Assembly: GCF_963678635.1 (NCBI RefSeq)
Contig: NC_087062.1
Coordinates: 83,662,012 to 83,726,011, forward strand
Direction of reading: 5' to 3'
Source: Symsagittifera roscoffensis
Lineage: Eukaryota > Xenacoelomorpha > Acoela > Convolutidae
Length of the DNA stretch: 64,000 bases
Part shown: piece by piece, positions 12,101 to 21,270 of the stretch
Position numbering within the stretch: position 1 is the stretch's first letter
Layout of the letters: every line of letters starts with the position of its first letter
Notes under the pieces: generated by a model
What the model was told of the DNA's origin: nothing
What the model saw: the letters and a program-made list of their open reading frames with translations, nothing else
Database searches by the model: none
Made by a program: the position numbers and the translations under genes

Positions 12101-13516
12101 TTAAAAACAAAAGGGATAAATGTTTATTCAACATTAACTCAATTTTAATCAAAACTCAATAAGTTATATAAAACGCGCGCAGTTTCTGCTAGTATTTTTG
12201 GTTAATTTAAGCCGTAGGTAAATATTCAAAGTTGTCAGTGCATTTTATGCACAGTATAAAATTGAATACAATTTGTAACCCTTATTGAAAGCAACCACGA
12301 AGATAGATATGATTATTGTCTCCTCGTTTTTGTCTAATGGCATTGCGTTATGTTGGCCGGGCTAGGTATGCGTTGGAGAGGAAGACCATGGGAACCCAGA
12401 TCATCAACCACCAGTCGGTGGCCAATCTGATCGCAGACATGGCGGTTGGGGTGGAGACCGCAAGACTCATGGTGCTGAAGAGTGCATATGATGTGGACAT
12501 GGGCAGACGCAACACCTATTTCGCATCCATCGCCAAAGTACAAAAGATGGCTCTCACTTGTTCTTATTTTACATTACAAGGCCAAACTGTGCTCTGGATA
12601 GGCGCATAATTTGTTGCTTGTAGATCTCTGGAATCCAGATCTTTCCGTCAAATCATTTTCTCCTTCTAATTTAAATCTCCCCTAGCAAATTGTTAGTCAC
12701 CCAACCCCTCATCCCTCCTGTAATTCATAGATCTCCGATCCTAGTGAATTATAGCCCTCTTTAAAACAGAAATCCTACCTAATTTTTCTGTTACTAAGGC
12801 TGGGGGTGTTTAATTGTAAAGAGCCCGCTAGATCACTTCAATGCCACAAAAAATTTCTTCGTAACCAGTAGCGGAATCAATTGTAACCTTGATGGGACCA
12901 CCCCAATGATTACTAATTTAGACAAATTCAAACCAATCAGGAAAGAAATCAGTTGAAAGCTATGTAGATGCAGCTTTTAATAGAATGTTTTTTGAATTGA
13001 TTCAGGCCTTTTTGAAAATGAGCTAGCATTTTTTCCACTTTACTATTCGAGTGCAGCTTGCTTGCGTTTCGTGTTTGTTTTCCAATTTAATCCTGATTTG
13101 TTGCAAATTCGTTTACATTTAAGGTCATAAGCTTTAACAGCTAATTATAAGGAGCTCAGTTACTTGTGTAAAGAGTTTGAGAATATTGAACGAATCTTTT
13201 TTCTCTTGGAAAAAGATTTCCTTTATCAACTTGAGGTATGTGTTTCAGTGTTATGGCGCAGATATTGCTAACAAAGCTGCGACAGACGCTGTGCAAGTTT
13301 TCGGAGGAAATGGTTACAATACAGAATACCCCGTGGAAAAGCTGATGCGGGATGCAAAGATTTATCAGGTAGGGGACAATGACATCACTGGTCTTTTTCA
13401 GCAAAATCTAGTTAATAAGTTCATTTTTTAAAATAATTTTTCTGTTTTAGATTTACGAGGGAACTGCACAAATACAGCGGTTGATCATTACTCGAGAACT
13501 TTTAAAGAGAATGTGA
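67..13516 (+). CDS. ACADM: Medium-chain acyl-CoA dehydrogenase, mitochondrial (10 exons, 5' end off window)
   Basis: FAD flavoenzyme of mitochondrial beta-oxidation that introduces the trans-2 double bond into medium-chain acyl-CoA and passes electrons to ETF. Exons read from splice sites: 67-163, 3551-3648, 3947-4016, 4902-5002, 5205-5355, 10503-10672, 11274-11467, 12366-12537, 13249-13368, 13451-13516; all phases join, giving 412 codons plus TGA. Visible landmarks are the family signature [21 protein letters not shown], the second signature [20 protein letters not shown], and [12 protein letters not shown], whose Glu is the catalytic base position of the MCAD family. Length is close to the animal enzyme (about 420 aa), so only a short start of the targeting peptide is missing. 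The collinear match is to MCAD rather than short-chain or glutaryl paralogues, judged by eye. The gene looks intact and converges on the bZIP gene. Confidence 0.93.
1635..2066. repeat. Dispersed repeat copy with inverted near-terminal motif
   Basis: Starts AAGAGTAATGAACG (1635-1648) and ends with the near-exact reverse complement CGTTCATTGCTCTT (2053-2066). It shares its interior with the copies at 2964-3292 and 11524-11950. There is no coding capacity. The inverted ends suggest a MITE-like non-autonomous DNA element, but flanking similarity between copies means the true ends may lie further out. Confidence 0.65.
2964..3292. repeat. Dispersed repeat copy with inverted near-terminal motif
   Basis: AAGGGTAATGAACG at 2964-2977 pairs with CGTTCATTACTCTT at 3279-3292. 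The sequence just before it (2930-2963) is the tail of another copy, so copies lie head to tail in this intron. Confidence 0.65.
3551..3648 (+). CDS. ACADM: ACADM visible exon 2
   Basis: Acceptor TTTGTTCAG|AT, donor ATGGAG|GTAACA. With the G carried from the previous exon it reads [20 protein letters not shown]..., which aligns with the first helices of animal MCAD. It ends in phase 0. Confidence 0.9.
3947..4016 (+). CDS. ACADM: ACADM visible exon 3
   Basis: Acceptor ATATTTCAG|TAT, donor TACG|GTAATT. Reads [20 protein letters not shown], the N-terminal helical domain, and ends in phase 1. The open frame extends further on both sides, but only this 70-bp stretch matches the family. Confidence 0.88.
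4367..4759. mobile_element. hAT-type MITE with 8-bp target duplication
   Basis: Terminal inverted repeats CAGGGGCGGATCTAG (left) and CTAAATCCGCCCCTG (right), 14 of 15 matching. The flanks carry a perfect 8-bp duplication GTTACATG at 4359-4366 and 4760-4767. TIRs starting CAGGGGC and an 8-bp TSD are typical of the hAT superfamily. The 393-bp interior has G- and C-runs and no transposase. The element lies in ACADM intron 3, antisense or sense being undecidable. Related copies lie at 10986, 34721, 39246 and 60672. Confidence 0.88.
4902..5002 (+). CDS. ACADM: ACADM visible exon 4
   Basis: Acceptor GTATGTTCAG|GT, donor CTCGCT|GTAAGT. Reads [20 protein letters not shown] followed by [13 protein letters not shown], matching the MCAD segment that ends the N-terminal helical domain. 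Phase 1 in, phase 0 out. Confidence 0.92.
5033..5165. repeat. Fragment of the dispersed AAGAGTAATGAACG-type repeat
   Basis: Contains GTCAATGAAAGTAGCGAAGA followed by CTCTTAAATAG and the poly-T/GCTCAAATT block seen in other copies. The 3' part is missing. It occupies most of the short intron between two ACADM exons. Confidence 0.5.
5205..5355 (+). CDS. ACADM: ACADM visible exon 5 (acyl-CoA dehydrogenase signature 1)
   Basis: Acceptor TGTGTTACAG|TCG, donor AAAAGAG|GTTTGT, phase 0 in and 1 out. Carries [19 protein letters not shown], the first family signature in the middle beta domain that contacts FAD and substrate. Confidence 0.94.
5955..10119. repeat. Tandem array, 11 units of about 379 bp
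   Basis: Units restart at AGTACTCGATGATTCTGAC near 5955, 6333, 6713, 7091, 7471, 7851, 8231, 8609, 8989, 9367 and 9747, and the last ends at TTAGCGCA (10119). Unit lengths are 373-380 bp and identity is very high. Two variants (GGATGTG..GTACCAT and GAATGTG..GTAACAT) alternate in units 1-4, so a dimer of about 758 bp is itself repeated. The array fills most of one ACADM intron. Single diverged copies at about 60225-60545 and 61693-61980 show that the unit comes from a dispersed element. Short open frames inside are repeats of the same chance frame. Confidence 0.95.
10503..10672 (+). CDS. ACADM: ACADM visible exon 6
   Basis: Acceptor TCGTATACAG|GA, donor AAGAAG|GTCAGC. Reads [20 protein letters not shown] then [12 protein letters not shown]..., the beta-barrel domain. 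It is more GC-rich than the introns around it. The upstream intron contains the 4.2-kb array. Confidence 0.94.
10986..11174. mobile_element. Degenerate hAT-MITE relic
   Basis: Begins CAGTATCAGATTTAG and ends CCCTCGAGAAAATCCGCCCG, resembling the termini of the element at 4367-4759. The interior shares the GATCGACCTAAAAAGAGGTC block. No clear target duplication remains. Confidence 0.5.
11274..11467 (+). CDS. ACADM: ACADM visible exon 7
   Basis: Acceptor TTGCCTGACAG|GAG, donor ATCAA|GTGAGT, ending in phase 2. Reads [20 protein letters not shown] through [20 protein letters not shown], joining the beta domain to the C-terminal helical domain. Confidence 0.94.
11524..11950. repeat. Dispersed repeat copy with perfect 14-bp inverted ends
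   Basis: AAGAGTAATGAACG at 11524-11537 and CGTTCATTACTCTT at 11937-11950 are exact reverse complements. The best-preserved copy in the window. The interior has no coding frame and shares blocks with the copies in intron 1. Confidence 0.72.
12366..12537 (+). CDS. ACADM: ACADM visible exon 8
   Basis: Acceptor GGCCGGGCTAG|G, donor GCCAAA|GTACAA. With the AA carried over it reads [20 protein letters not shown] through [14 protein letters not shown], the C-terminal helical domain. The acceptor has a weak pyrimidine tract, but the phase and match are exact. Confidence 0.92.
13249..13368 (+). CDS. ACADM: ACADM visible exon 9 (signature 2)
   Basis: Acceptor TGTGTTTCAG|TGT, donor TATCAG|GTAGGG, 40 codons in phase 0. 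Carries [20 protein letters not shown], the second acyl-CoA dehydrogenase signature, which forms part of the FAD-binding dimer interface. Confidence 0.95.
13451..13516 (+). CDS. ACADM: ACADM last exon (catalytic Glu, stop)
   Basis: Acceptor TTCTGTTTTAG|ATT. Reads [21 protein letters not shown] then TGA at 13514-13516. The Glu of YEGT is the catalytic base position in the MCAD subfamily. Confidence 0.95.
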   Translation: MYEGTAQIQRLIITRELLKRM

Positions 13517-13622
13517 ATAGTTTTTAGTCGTCATCTTGCGCAAAACCGAATCAGGGAATATAGTTTGTAATTATATAGTTGGAACCATGTAGCTAGTCTG
13601 GGAGTTCAATTCATTTTTTTAC

Positions 13623-13628
13623 AATAAA
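13623..13628 (+). promoter_or_regulatory. Likely ACADM polyadenylation signal
   Basis: AATAAA about 107 nt after the stop codon, followed by T-rich and GTG-containing sequence. Position and sequence are typical; the cleavage site is not determined. Confidence 0.6.
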
Positions 13629-13764
13629 TTTTTTGGTCCAGTGAGGATTTTATTTTAAAAAGAGCTGATGATTTAAAAGGAACCAATAGGCGAATGAAAA
13701 CATGTAAAGTACTTAATTTATCTTGCAGATTATAATCAAAGCAAGCTCAAGCCTTCGAAAATTG

Positions 13765-13840
13765 TCGATTGGTGCAAGGCTAACGGTTAACCGAGGTTTG
13801 TCGATGTCCCCGGTTGGAGTCCGGGAAGCACACTTATTTT
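13765..13840 (+). pseudogene. tRNA-like module (decayed)
   Basis: Contains a perfect 5-bp T-arm-like hairpin CCCGG-TTGGAGT-CCGGG (about 13818-13834) after GGTGCAAGGCTAACGGTTAA, with a T-run 12 nt later. No acceptor stem closes. Either a tRNA relic or the head of a tRNA-derived SINE. Confidence 0.35.
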
Positions 13841-14009
13841 TTTTGGCAGCAGGTTTAGATTTCGGGTTAGCGCCACTTCTTCTTTTTTCGGATGTCTTTC
13901 AAATCTAGGCAGTTTTTATTATATTTGTTCCCTTGTTGCTTTTTTATTCATAGTCAAAGGAAAAGTCTAAAAAAGATCTACTAACTACAGGCGTACATTC
14001 ATTACACAA

Positions 14010-14320
14010 AGCGAAACTTGTGTGATAGTATGAACTCTATTTTTTTCAACTTAAAACGCAAATATTAGTGTTCATTTTGAAAGTGTTCTTTTTATTTAAG
14101 TATATTAACCAGATGTTAAGCACAGCCAATGCTAAAGTTATTAACACAGACTATTATATTACAAATAGCACTGTAGCATTAAGGTATCATGGATCTGCAA
14201 TGCGTCATAATTGGCTTGCGTGACTTAGCTGTTATGTGACTCAACATTGGCGTGCGTCAATTAAGAAATTATGTAGACTCTAAGTTTTAATCATTCAGTT
14301 TTTCTCAGTAGAGTTATCGG
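14010..14320 (+). repeat. Diverged partial copy of the 1.16-kb array unit
   Basis: Matches the second half of the unit at 22131-29100 (ACTTGTGTGATAGTATGA, CAGCCAATGCTAAAG, TATGTAGACTC, ATTCAGTTTTT), but the tRNA-like core is deleted after GGTATCATGGATCTG. It shows that the unit existed as a dispersed repeat before it was amplified. Confidence 0.7.
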
Positions 14321-15675
14321 TCATATTTTTGCTTGTGTATGCGAAGTGCAACTTTGCGTGTGTACATTAATGAATTTATGGATGCACTGTGTTACATATG
14401 AAGTTTTTGATTTCAATTTAAATTAAAAATTAGGCAAACTGCGCTCTCCAATTACGAAAGTGGCAATAGTGCAAAAGGCGTCATCGACTACTTATTACGA
14501 TAGCTTTTATTTTTAGGATTTCTCAGCTGAATGAAAACTTTATTTATTGATTCAATTTTTTCAAATTGAGTTGATTTTATCGGGAAAATGTCCATTATAA
14601 ACTGTTCTTGAAATTCATCGAGCTTTAAAGCCATATATTGAAAGTCGAAAGTTGATTTTTCCTAGTAACAAGACTGTTTTTTTTTGTTCAGTTGTTTCCT
14701 TGACTCTTTTCTATCTGTTGTCTATGTTTTTCAACCATCAATGAACGTAGTGAAGAAACTTATATAGGTTGTGTTGAACTTTTTCAGAAAGAAGTTTTTA
14801 CCCTTGCGATATCGCAATCGGGTACTTGACCTTTTTCCGTTAATAACTTGTTCAGTGTGGAACAGCCCTAATACGGTGATCCGGATTCTAAGGAAAAACG
14901 GAAAACATTGACTCAGTGTCGAGAAACACTGGTCCGCATTAATTTACTTTTTGACTAAATTTGAACAGAAATTAGAGGAATTTTCAACACAGTACTTGAT
15001 TCAACAGTTAAGACATGAAAAACTCCAAATTTAAGTCTACTTGATTCTAAAAGCTATATTAGCTTTTAAAGCAATATTTTGGGATGTTTTTTATAAGCAA
15101 GGGTGTTACTATCGGGTACTAGACTTTTTTCCCGCAAACTACTTGGTCCACAGGAATCATTGGACTTCTGATGTACCTTGCTTCATAGTGTATTCAAAAT
15201 TTGTATTTTTTCTTGCACCTTTAGCCTGATGGTAACGAATGAGCCTGGAAACAGTTTTTCACTCGGTAAATATTCCGGATAAAAAATGGGCCTTTTATTT
15301 GTCTGATTATGTTTTTTCAGCTTAGTTGTCAAATCTAAGAATCATTTATTTTAGCTGTAAACTGCTTTCACTGCAGTTGCTTTTAGCATTTTAAAAATCT
15401 GGCCGAATTGAAATTTGCTCTTCATATTGGTTGTAATTTTACCAGCTCGATTCGTTAATTTTTTCTTTGTTTCGTTATTAAGTTCAAATAAGTGGCTTCT
15501 TTTTGCGTCGTTACGACCGAAACAAGATTTTTGCGCGTGTGTGTGCTCTGAAGGTAAAAAAAACCTAAGATTTTTAAGTTAAGAATTTTTTCGGCATGAA
15601 GGGTTTCTGCCCAGGTATTTTCGGCTTTGTTGCCACTTGGTAATTTTAAATTCGATTCCAATCAATCATCCGGTG

Positions 15676-15752
15676 CATCTGGCATAGAGGTGAACCAGCA
15701 GTTTGAGATAGCAAAGGCTTGCGATTTGAATCCGGCCGGGCCCTTTTTTTTT
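15676..15752 (+). pseudogene. tRNA-like module with T-run terminator (decayed)
   Basis: Box A-like TGGCATAGAGGTGAA near 15680 and box B-like GATTTGAATCC near 15723, followed by TTTTTTTT at about 15744. Spacing suits a pol III internal promoter. No cloverleaf can be drawn. A further box B-like GAGTTCGATTCC lies at about 15886. Confidence 0.35.
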
Positions 15753-16437
15753 GAAACAGAGTTTTTGTGTTTTTCTCGGACTATCATCCGTCTGTTTATT
15801 TTCTTCAGCCTTTTTTCCCTAGCTTAATTTTTCAGCATTGTTCCAACTTGCTTTAAGCCTCGAGCTTGAGAACAAAAAGCCCGGGAGTTCGATTCCAGTT
15901 AAGACCTGTTATTTTTTTGCAAAGAAATGTTTTGGCTAATTTAGATTATTGTCTGTCTGCTTAGTTCCGCAGAATGGAGTTTTTTTTTAAAGTTGACTTC
16001 TTCATAGCTATCTTGAAGCTCTTTGAATGGTGCAGGCATTTTTGTCCTGGATATTTTGGGCTTTTGTTGCAGTTTTTATTGACAAAATCATTTTTTTTAG
16101 TTTGTTTTATTTTTCAATTCTTTTCCGTTTTCAATCATCATTCATATTTGTATCGCAATTGGTGCGAAGCTCAGCTTTGCCTCTGCGTATATGTTTTGAC
16201 GATTTTCTTCTTTTTCATGAAAGTCCTAACTTTTGTTGATGCTGAAATTTGTTTTTACGCGGTTGATTTTAGATTTCTTTTGAAGTTCAATTCATTGGTT
16301 TTGTTAACAGGACGTCAAATTCACCATCGAATAACACAGAGGTGTAAAGGTGACAAAAGACGGGATTGATTTTTAGTTTCGAGCGTGGATTTAAATTTTC
16401 AAAGTTCCCAGCGGAAAAAAAGTTTGCCTATTGCACC

Positions 16438-16500
16438 ATTTTTTTCAAATTCAAAACTTGAATTTGAAAAAATTCAAAACTTGGAAATTCAAAACTTGTT
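16438..16500. repeat. Short repeat of AAATTCAAAACTTG
   Basis: The 14-mer, or a close variant, occurs three times, and with its reverse complement it makes a small palindrome (CAAATTCAAAACTTGAATTTG core). Simple-sequence origin is likely. Confidence 0.5.
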
Positions 16501-17339
16501 CAATATTCTCACGTTCCTTGACTAATTTTTAACTCTGATGGCTGTTCTTTTCTGTTTCAATAGCTTTTTCTTGATTGAAAAAAAATTAGCTTTCGTTTTT
16601 AGATGTTCATTTTTTGAGTTTTTTCTTAAATTAGGTCGGAACATTCTTTGCTTCTTACCCAGCAGCCGACTATCCTTCTTGTTTTGTGTTTTTTGGGACA
16701 AAACTTGAAAAAATAACTGTGTTTCGGCTTCAATTTTTTTTCAAGTTTAATTCGAATTCATTTGCTTGAACAAGGCAAAACAAGCTATTTAATAGCGTAA
16801 TAAAGCTTATTTTGCGAAAAACTTGATTGGTGTTGTTGCGAAAAGGATTTTAGTTATCAGAAATTCAAAGGTGATTAACTTTTTTTTTGGTTTTCTCATT
16901 CATATGTTTTTTTAGCAAATTGTTGGCTATAGATTCTGTGCGGTATGAATTTACTAAAATTTAAAACCGAGTAGAAGCGGTGCTTCGCGCCACTTGCGAT
17001 TCACAGCTAACATAAAAAAGCATGTCGAAAAAAAAATTGTTGAAAAAAAAACTCGGTGAACCAAAATTTATGTCTCGATACAAAATTTTTTTGGGGCTTT
17101 AGCTAAAGCTGGGGTTAAGTGCTTGATATTGAATGTATTTGCTATGATCATGCGGTACGAATTGTGTGATTTCAAAATTTGGACTGCCCAAAAACTTAGT
17201 TATTTCTGCACTAATTTTGAGATAATCAATTTTCCCAATGAGATAATATTTCTCTTACAAAAAATTAAGGAGTCGCCCTTCTTCAGGAACAATTATCGCA
17301 ATTAGTTTTCTCGAATGAAATTTTTCATCTCAGATTTGA

Positions 17340-18130
17340 TTGTAACATTTCTGAAAAACGGTCAAAATTCGAAAAAACGGTCAAAAGATTTTCTAAAATC
17401 CATATTGTTTCTGCGAAAAGCAAATTTGGCTGCGTAAACAAAGAAGATTCCCAAAACCTACGATATAAGATTTGGCAGGATAGTTAGCGAGAAAAGTCCA
17501 AAAAATGGTCAACAAAACGGTCATCATTTAAAAATTTGGAATTTCCGAAAATCATAGATTTTTGTGTGAAAAATATTGCATATCTGCTTATGCAGAAGGA
17601 ATCTATGCAAGCTGTAGTTTCGATTGAACCTACAATGTCAGATTTAGGAAGGCAGTTTTCGGAAAATGTTTTTTTAAAAAATCAAAATTTTTGAAGTCAG
17701 AAAACTTGGGGGCGTAGTTGCATAAGCAAATGAGCTTCTGACAATCCGTGCATTGAATTGAACCCATAATCTCAAATATAGCAAGAAGTTTGCGCGAATA
17801 TTTAAAAGTTTGAAAAACGGTCAAAATATTGACTTTTCCGAGGGCGAAAACTTTGTGTAAGAAACTTTGTGAGTGCCCGCTAATGCAGGGTAGTTTCCTG
17901 CCCGTTAACTTAACTGTACCCACAATATCCGATTTGAGTGTTTAATTTTCAACCAATGTCGAAAAGAATCACAAAACGATCAAAAAGTTGGCCATTCCTA
18001 GGGCCTTAACTTGATGTGAAGAAAAACTTTGGGTGTAGCGGCTTATGCAGGGGAGCTTTTCTAAACCTTTCTAATCATTGAAAAAAAGCTCAGATTTGAG
18101 AGGGGTAGTTATCGAGAAAACGAAAAAAAA
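17340..18130. repeat. Degenerate tandem repeat of about 150-165 bp
   Basis: Recurring blocks GAAAAACGGTCAAAA, a TTTTCCGAGGGC-type block, AAACTTTG(T/G)GTG and GCTTATGCAGGG, with the last spaced roughly 145-165 bp (about 17587, 17730 degenerate, 17879, 18043). Identity between units is low, so the array is old. No coding frame persists. Confidence 0.5.
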
Positions 18131-18611
18131 AACCTGGGTCAAGTAATCCCCTACGTTTTTCGAAGGCCGTAGACAGAGGAAAGAAGTTTAAAAAAGTCTC
18201 TAGGGGAGTATGCAGGCACACAAGGGAATGGGCAGGCTTTCAATTGATACTGTTTTTCCGAAACTCAATAGAAGTTTCTGAGAATTTTTTTTTCGAAAAC
18301 GAAAAAAAATCAACGAAACGATTGGTAAACACACGACCAACTTGAAACGACTCAAAATTAGGACATTAAGCCGATGCAAACTATGCTGAAATTATTTGGG
18401 CCGAGAAATTTTTTAAGCGAAACAAAACAAAGAAGGAAATACGAAGTCAAGTTTAATGAAGTTACATATTGTAAGAGTAAATCAAAGACTAAAAACAACA
18501 TTTAAAAAATTGCGCGCAGCGAAAAAACAATTCCAAGACGTGGCAACTAAGCCGACAACAAATTATTAGCCAACAAGTTTATTTAAACAGAACTTTTCGT
18601 GCTTCAAAAAA

Positions 18612-18690
18612 AGGTCCTGGTCAAAATCGAACTCAGGACCTATGCCGTCCAAGGCATATTCGTTATCCCCAGGCTGAGTTGGCTGGGCAC
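18612..18690 (-). pseudogene. tRNA-like module, minus strand (decayed)
   Basis: Minus strand carries a box A-like AACTCAGCCTGGGGA, a hairpin TATGCC/GGCATA and a box B-like GAGTTCGATTTTGAC enclosed by a 7-bp stem GGTCCTG/CAGGACC. It is clearly related to 20783-20862, so both belong to one tRNA-derived repeat family. Confidence 0.4.
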
Positions 18691-19097
18691 GCAAAGAAAA
18701 TTGAATTCAATATGAAACAAAGTACAAGTCATTCTGCTAAACAAGTTGTTAACCCGAAAATAATCTGTATTGCAGTTTGATAATGCGCTTGCTAATCGCA
18801 AATGTAAAAAATCTTTTTAAAAAAATGACAAAAGCCTATTGACCCAGATTTTTCTAATTGGGTTGGTTTTCTGAAGAAAATGGCTCAATTCTAAGTCGTT
18901 CTTGAAATTATAAGATGATTTTTTTTAATTTCTGTATTTTCAGCTTAGCGTATTATTACGAACCTGCTTTATTTTCTACCCTAACTCGCAAATAGAACTT
19001 TTCATTAAAAGTGTTCTTTCATTGGAAATTTCACAGTAGCATCGGAAAATGCAAAGCATGTGTTCTCTGCTTTATTGGTGGCTAGTTTTAGTGCCTA

Positions 19098-19172
19098 TTG
19101 AGCGTCCTTGTCTGAGTGGTTAGTGTGTGAGGCTGTTAATCTCAAGGTCGCAGGTTCGAATCTCAGAGGTAG
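19098..19172 (+). pseudogene. tRNA-Asn-like pseudogene or SINE head
   Basis: Box A TGAGTGGTTAGTG and box B GGTTCGAATCT are well kept. The anticodon arm TGAGG-CTGTTAA-TCTCA pairs with anticodon GTT (Asn). The T stem (GCAGG/CTCAG) and the acceptor ends do not pair, so a functional tRNA is unlikely. Confidence 0.5.
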
Positions 19173-20782
19173 CCGAATTCGAGGTTTAATTTCATTTTTT
19201 CTTATTTCACTTCAGAGCTGCTTTTTGTCGTGTTCTTTTTTCAGCAATTTTTTGGCTATAGATTCTTCACGGTATGAGTATACTCTAATAAAATTTTTTT
19301 GTTAAATACGAGTCCAAATGTTTTCAATGCAATGCAAGGCGTTAATTCTGTGTTAAATTTCTGCGCCTTATTTTGTCTTTCGTTTTGGTCTTGGTAAATA
19401 TTTCTGTTTCAGTTTTGGGTTTATCTGCTGATTTCAAATACAGTACGTTATATCCGCTCAATAAAATTACATTAATTGCTGGAAATGATTTTTTGTAATA
19501 CATATACGAAAGAATGTCGACAACCGAATCATTGTGCGTCAGTGATCTAGTATTCAAACCTTGGACTACAAAGCAGCAGGTTCTGGGTGCGATTACCGAT
19601 ACAGTTGAAGACTTTTTGCCGTTTATCTTTTTTTTGTTTACGTTTATTGCTTATAAGTGCAGTTTCGACTGACTGTTCAGTTTTTTAAAAAAGCAAATTG
19701 TTGCTTATAAATCAATGTGGATTAGAAAGTTGCTTAGAAAATTGCTTAAGTATACAATTATTTAACACAGAGGCCGAGTTTGAGCTTCGTTTGCACTTTT
19801 TTCGATACAACAAGTAAAGAATTGAAATAGCAAAAGACTCAAGAACTGTTAAATAGGTTTTTGAACGTTGTTGCCGTGTAGAAATAACCAAAAAAAAATT
19901 AAAATCAAAAGTTTCTTCAAAAAATAAGTTGTTTTCAAGAGGTCCCTGCGGAGTCAAAATTGAACGTTCGAAAATTTAAAAATGGGGCAAAAGTCGTTAA
20001 GATTTTAAAAATACTATCGGAATGTTGTAGAAAACGGGAAGAAACAAAATGTAACGTCAGTAAGCTGACAAAATTAAAGCCGAGAGCTAATCATTTGAAA
20101 ATCAACCAAAATTGTTCGGCAAAATTTTATAGCTTAAAAAATACTTGAATGGCCCAAATAGTATCCACAAATGCCATAAGTGTACTAAATGCAAGGTGGT
20201 ATAAGCAATTCGGAAAATAAATCGAGAGCTTAATCGACAATCATAAAGCCAAAAAACCCTCAGCAAAAAAGTAATACCGAGATATTATCACTATACATTC
20301 AAATAGGTCTATCAAATAGAATTTGAAAAAAACAAGATCCAGACAATAGAATGCGAAATTAGAATGGGAAAAAAACTTAACTAGCATTACCAAAACCCAA
20401 AATATCCGAATAGACACTCTTCATGCCGAAAAAAAACATTCGAAAAATTTCAAGTCCCCCTTTTCCCTCAGAACACAAACGCATACAAACTTTTTTCGGT
20501 CGTCAACCGCCGCAATAGGAGACCACTAAAATAGGTCAATATAAAAAATGGGTCGACATTAAAGAACCCAAAACCGATTAAGTCGAAAAAAAAGACAAAA
20601 AAATTAAAAAAAAAAAAGAAATCGAGTTGTTAAAATACAAACAATATAAAAATAAAATTTCAATTCAGCCGGATTTTTAAAAGTCAAAACACTAAAAACA
20701 ACTGAAAATTGTTGACAGCAAAAATAAACGATTCTTAGATGTGGCAACTAATATTTGAAACAGAAATTATCCCGTGTGAGCA

Positions 20783-20862
20783 AAGAACAGCACCTGGTCA
20801 GCTTCGAACTCATAGCTTTTGTCACCCCAAGCGTATTCGTTACCTCCAGGCTGCGGCCAGAG
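20783..20862 (-). pseudogene. tRNA-like module, minus strand (decayed), relative of 18612-18690
   Basis: Minus strand reads GCAGCCTGGAGGTAACGAAT ... TATGAGTTCGAAGCTGACCA, nearly the same core as the copy 2.1 kb to the left, including the shared flank GTGGCAACTAA. Identity over the core is about 80% by eye. Confidence 0.4.
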
Positions 20863-21030
20863 TTCTCCATTTGGATAGTCGATCCTGCGAAGTGCGGGCT
20901 GAATTTTTGCAAATTTAGTTTAGAAAATCTAATTGCACCATAAGAAGGAATATCAATTTGATATAAAAGCTCTTTCAAACTATATTGACGATTACAAATC
21001 CGCTAGTTTAAAACTTTGATCCATGTTTGG

Positions 21031-21270
21031 TCAGCTGGGGTAGTTAGGCTCATTTGGAGATCTAGTTTTTTGAGAAATTGTTGTCGGAGTCTCTGTTGCA
21101 GGGCTTGCCATTGTAACCGAGTTAATGTTGTCGTCGTCGTTTGAAGGAAGGCGGCGGTTGCATGTAGCATCGTAAGATAGCACCATTTGTTGCAGTCGAA
21201 TTCTCTCTCGTTCCAGTTCTTCAACTTCTCGTTTTAAGGCTGTGTGTTTTTCTGACAAACTCGCTTTTTG
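21031..21270 (-). CDS. bZIP last exon: leucine zipper and C-terminal tail
   Basis: Acceptor TTGTTTGCAG|CAA at 21272-21271 and stop TGA at 21033-21031. Starts QKASLSEKHTALKREVEELE with zipper leucines every seven residues. The tail after ATCNRR is Asn/Asp/Thr/Pro-rich and about 40 residues long. An acidic/basic heptad pattern (EKH..., ELERERIRL) suggests dimer selectivity, which cannot be judged by eye. Confidence 0.9.
   Translation of the reverse strand, partial: QKASLSEKHTALKREVEELERERIRLQQMVLSYDATCNRRLPSNDDDNINSVTMASPATETPTTISQKTRSPNEPNYPS

Larger units (their letters stand above)
13629..21030. other. Repeat-rich intergenic region between convergent genes
   Basis: About 7.4 kb with no supported protein gene. 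It contains diverged copies of the dispersed repeat (about 14340-14770 and 16230-16560), a partial copy of the 1.16-kb repeat (about 14010-14320), a degenerate tandem repeat (17340-18130), several tRNA-like modules and an A-rich stretch at 19960-20700 with nothing recognisable. The 3' UTR and polyadenylation signal of the bZIP gene should lie at its right edge but were not identified. Confidence 0.7.

Noticed and set aside
15974-16369. 131-aa hydrophobic frame between the genes
   Set aside because: T-rich repeat sequence gives Phe/Leu-rich chance frames; the region overlaps a dispersed repeat copy and has no recognisable motif.
19098-19172. Functional tRNA-Asn gene
   Set aside because: Anticodon arm and boxes are good, but the T stem and acceptor stem do not pair.
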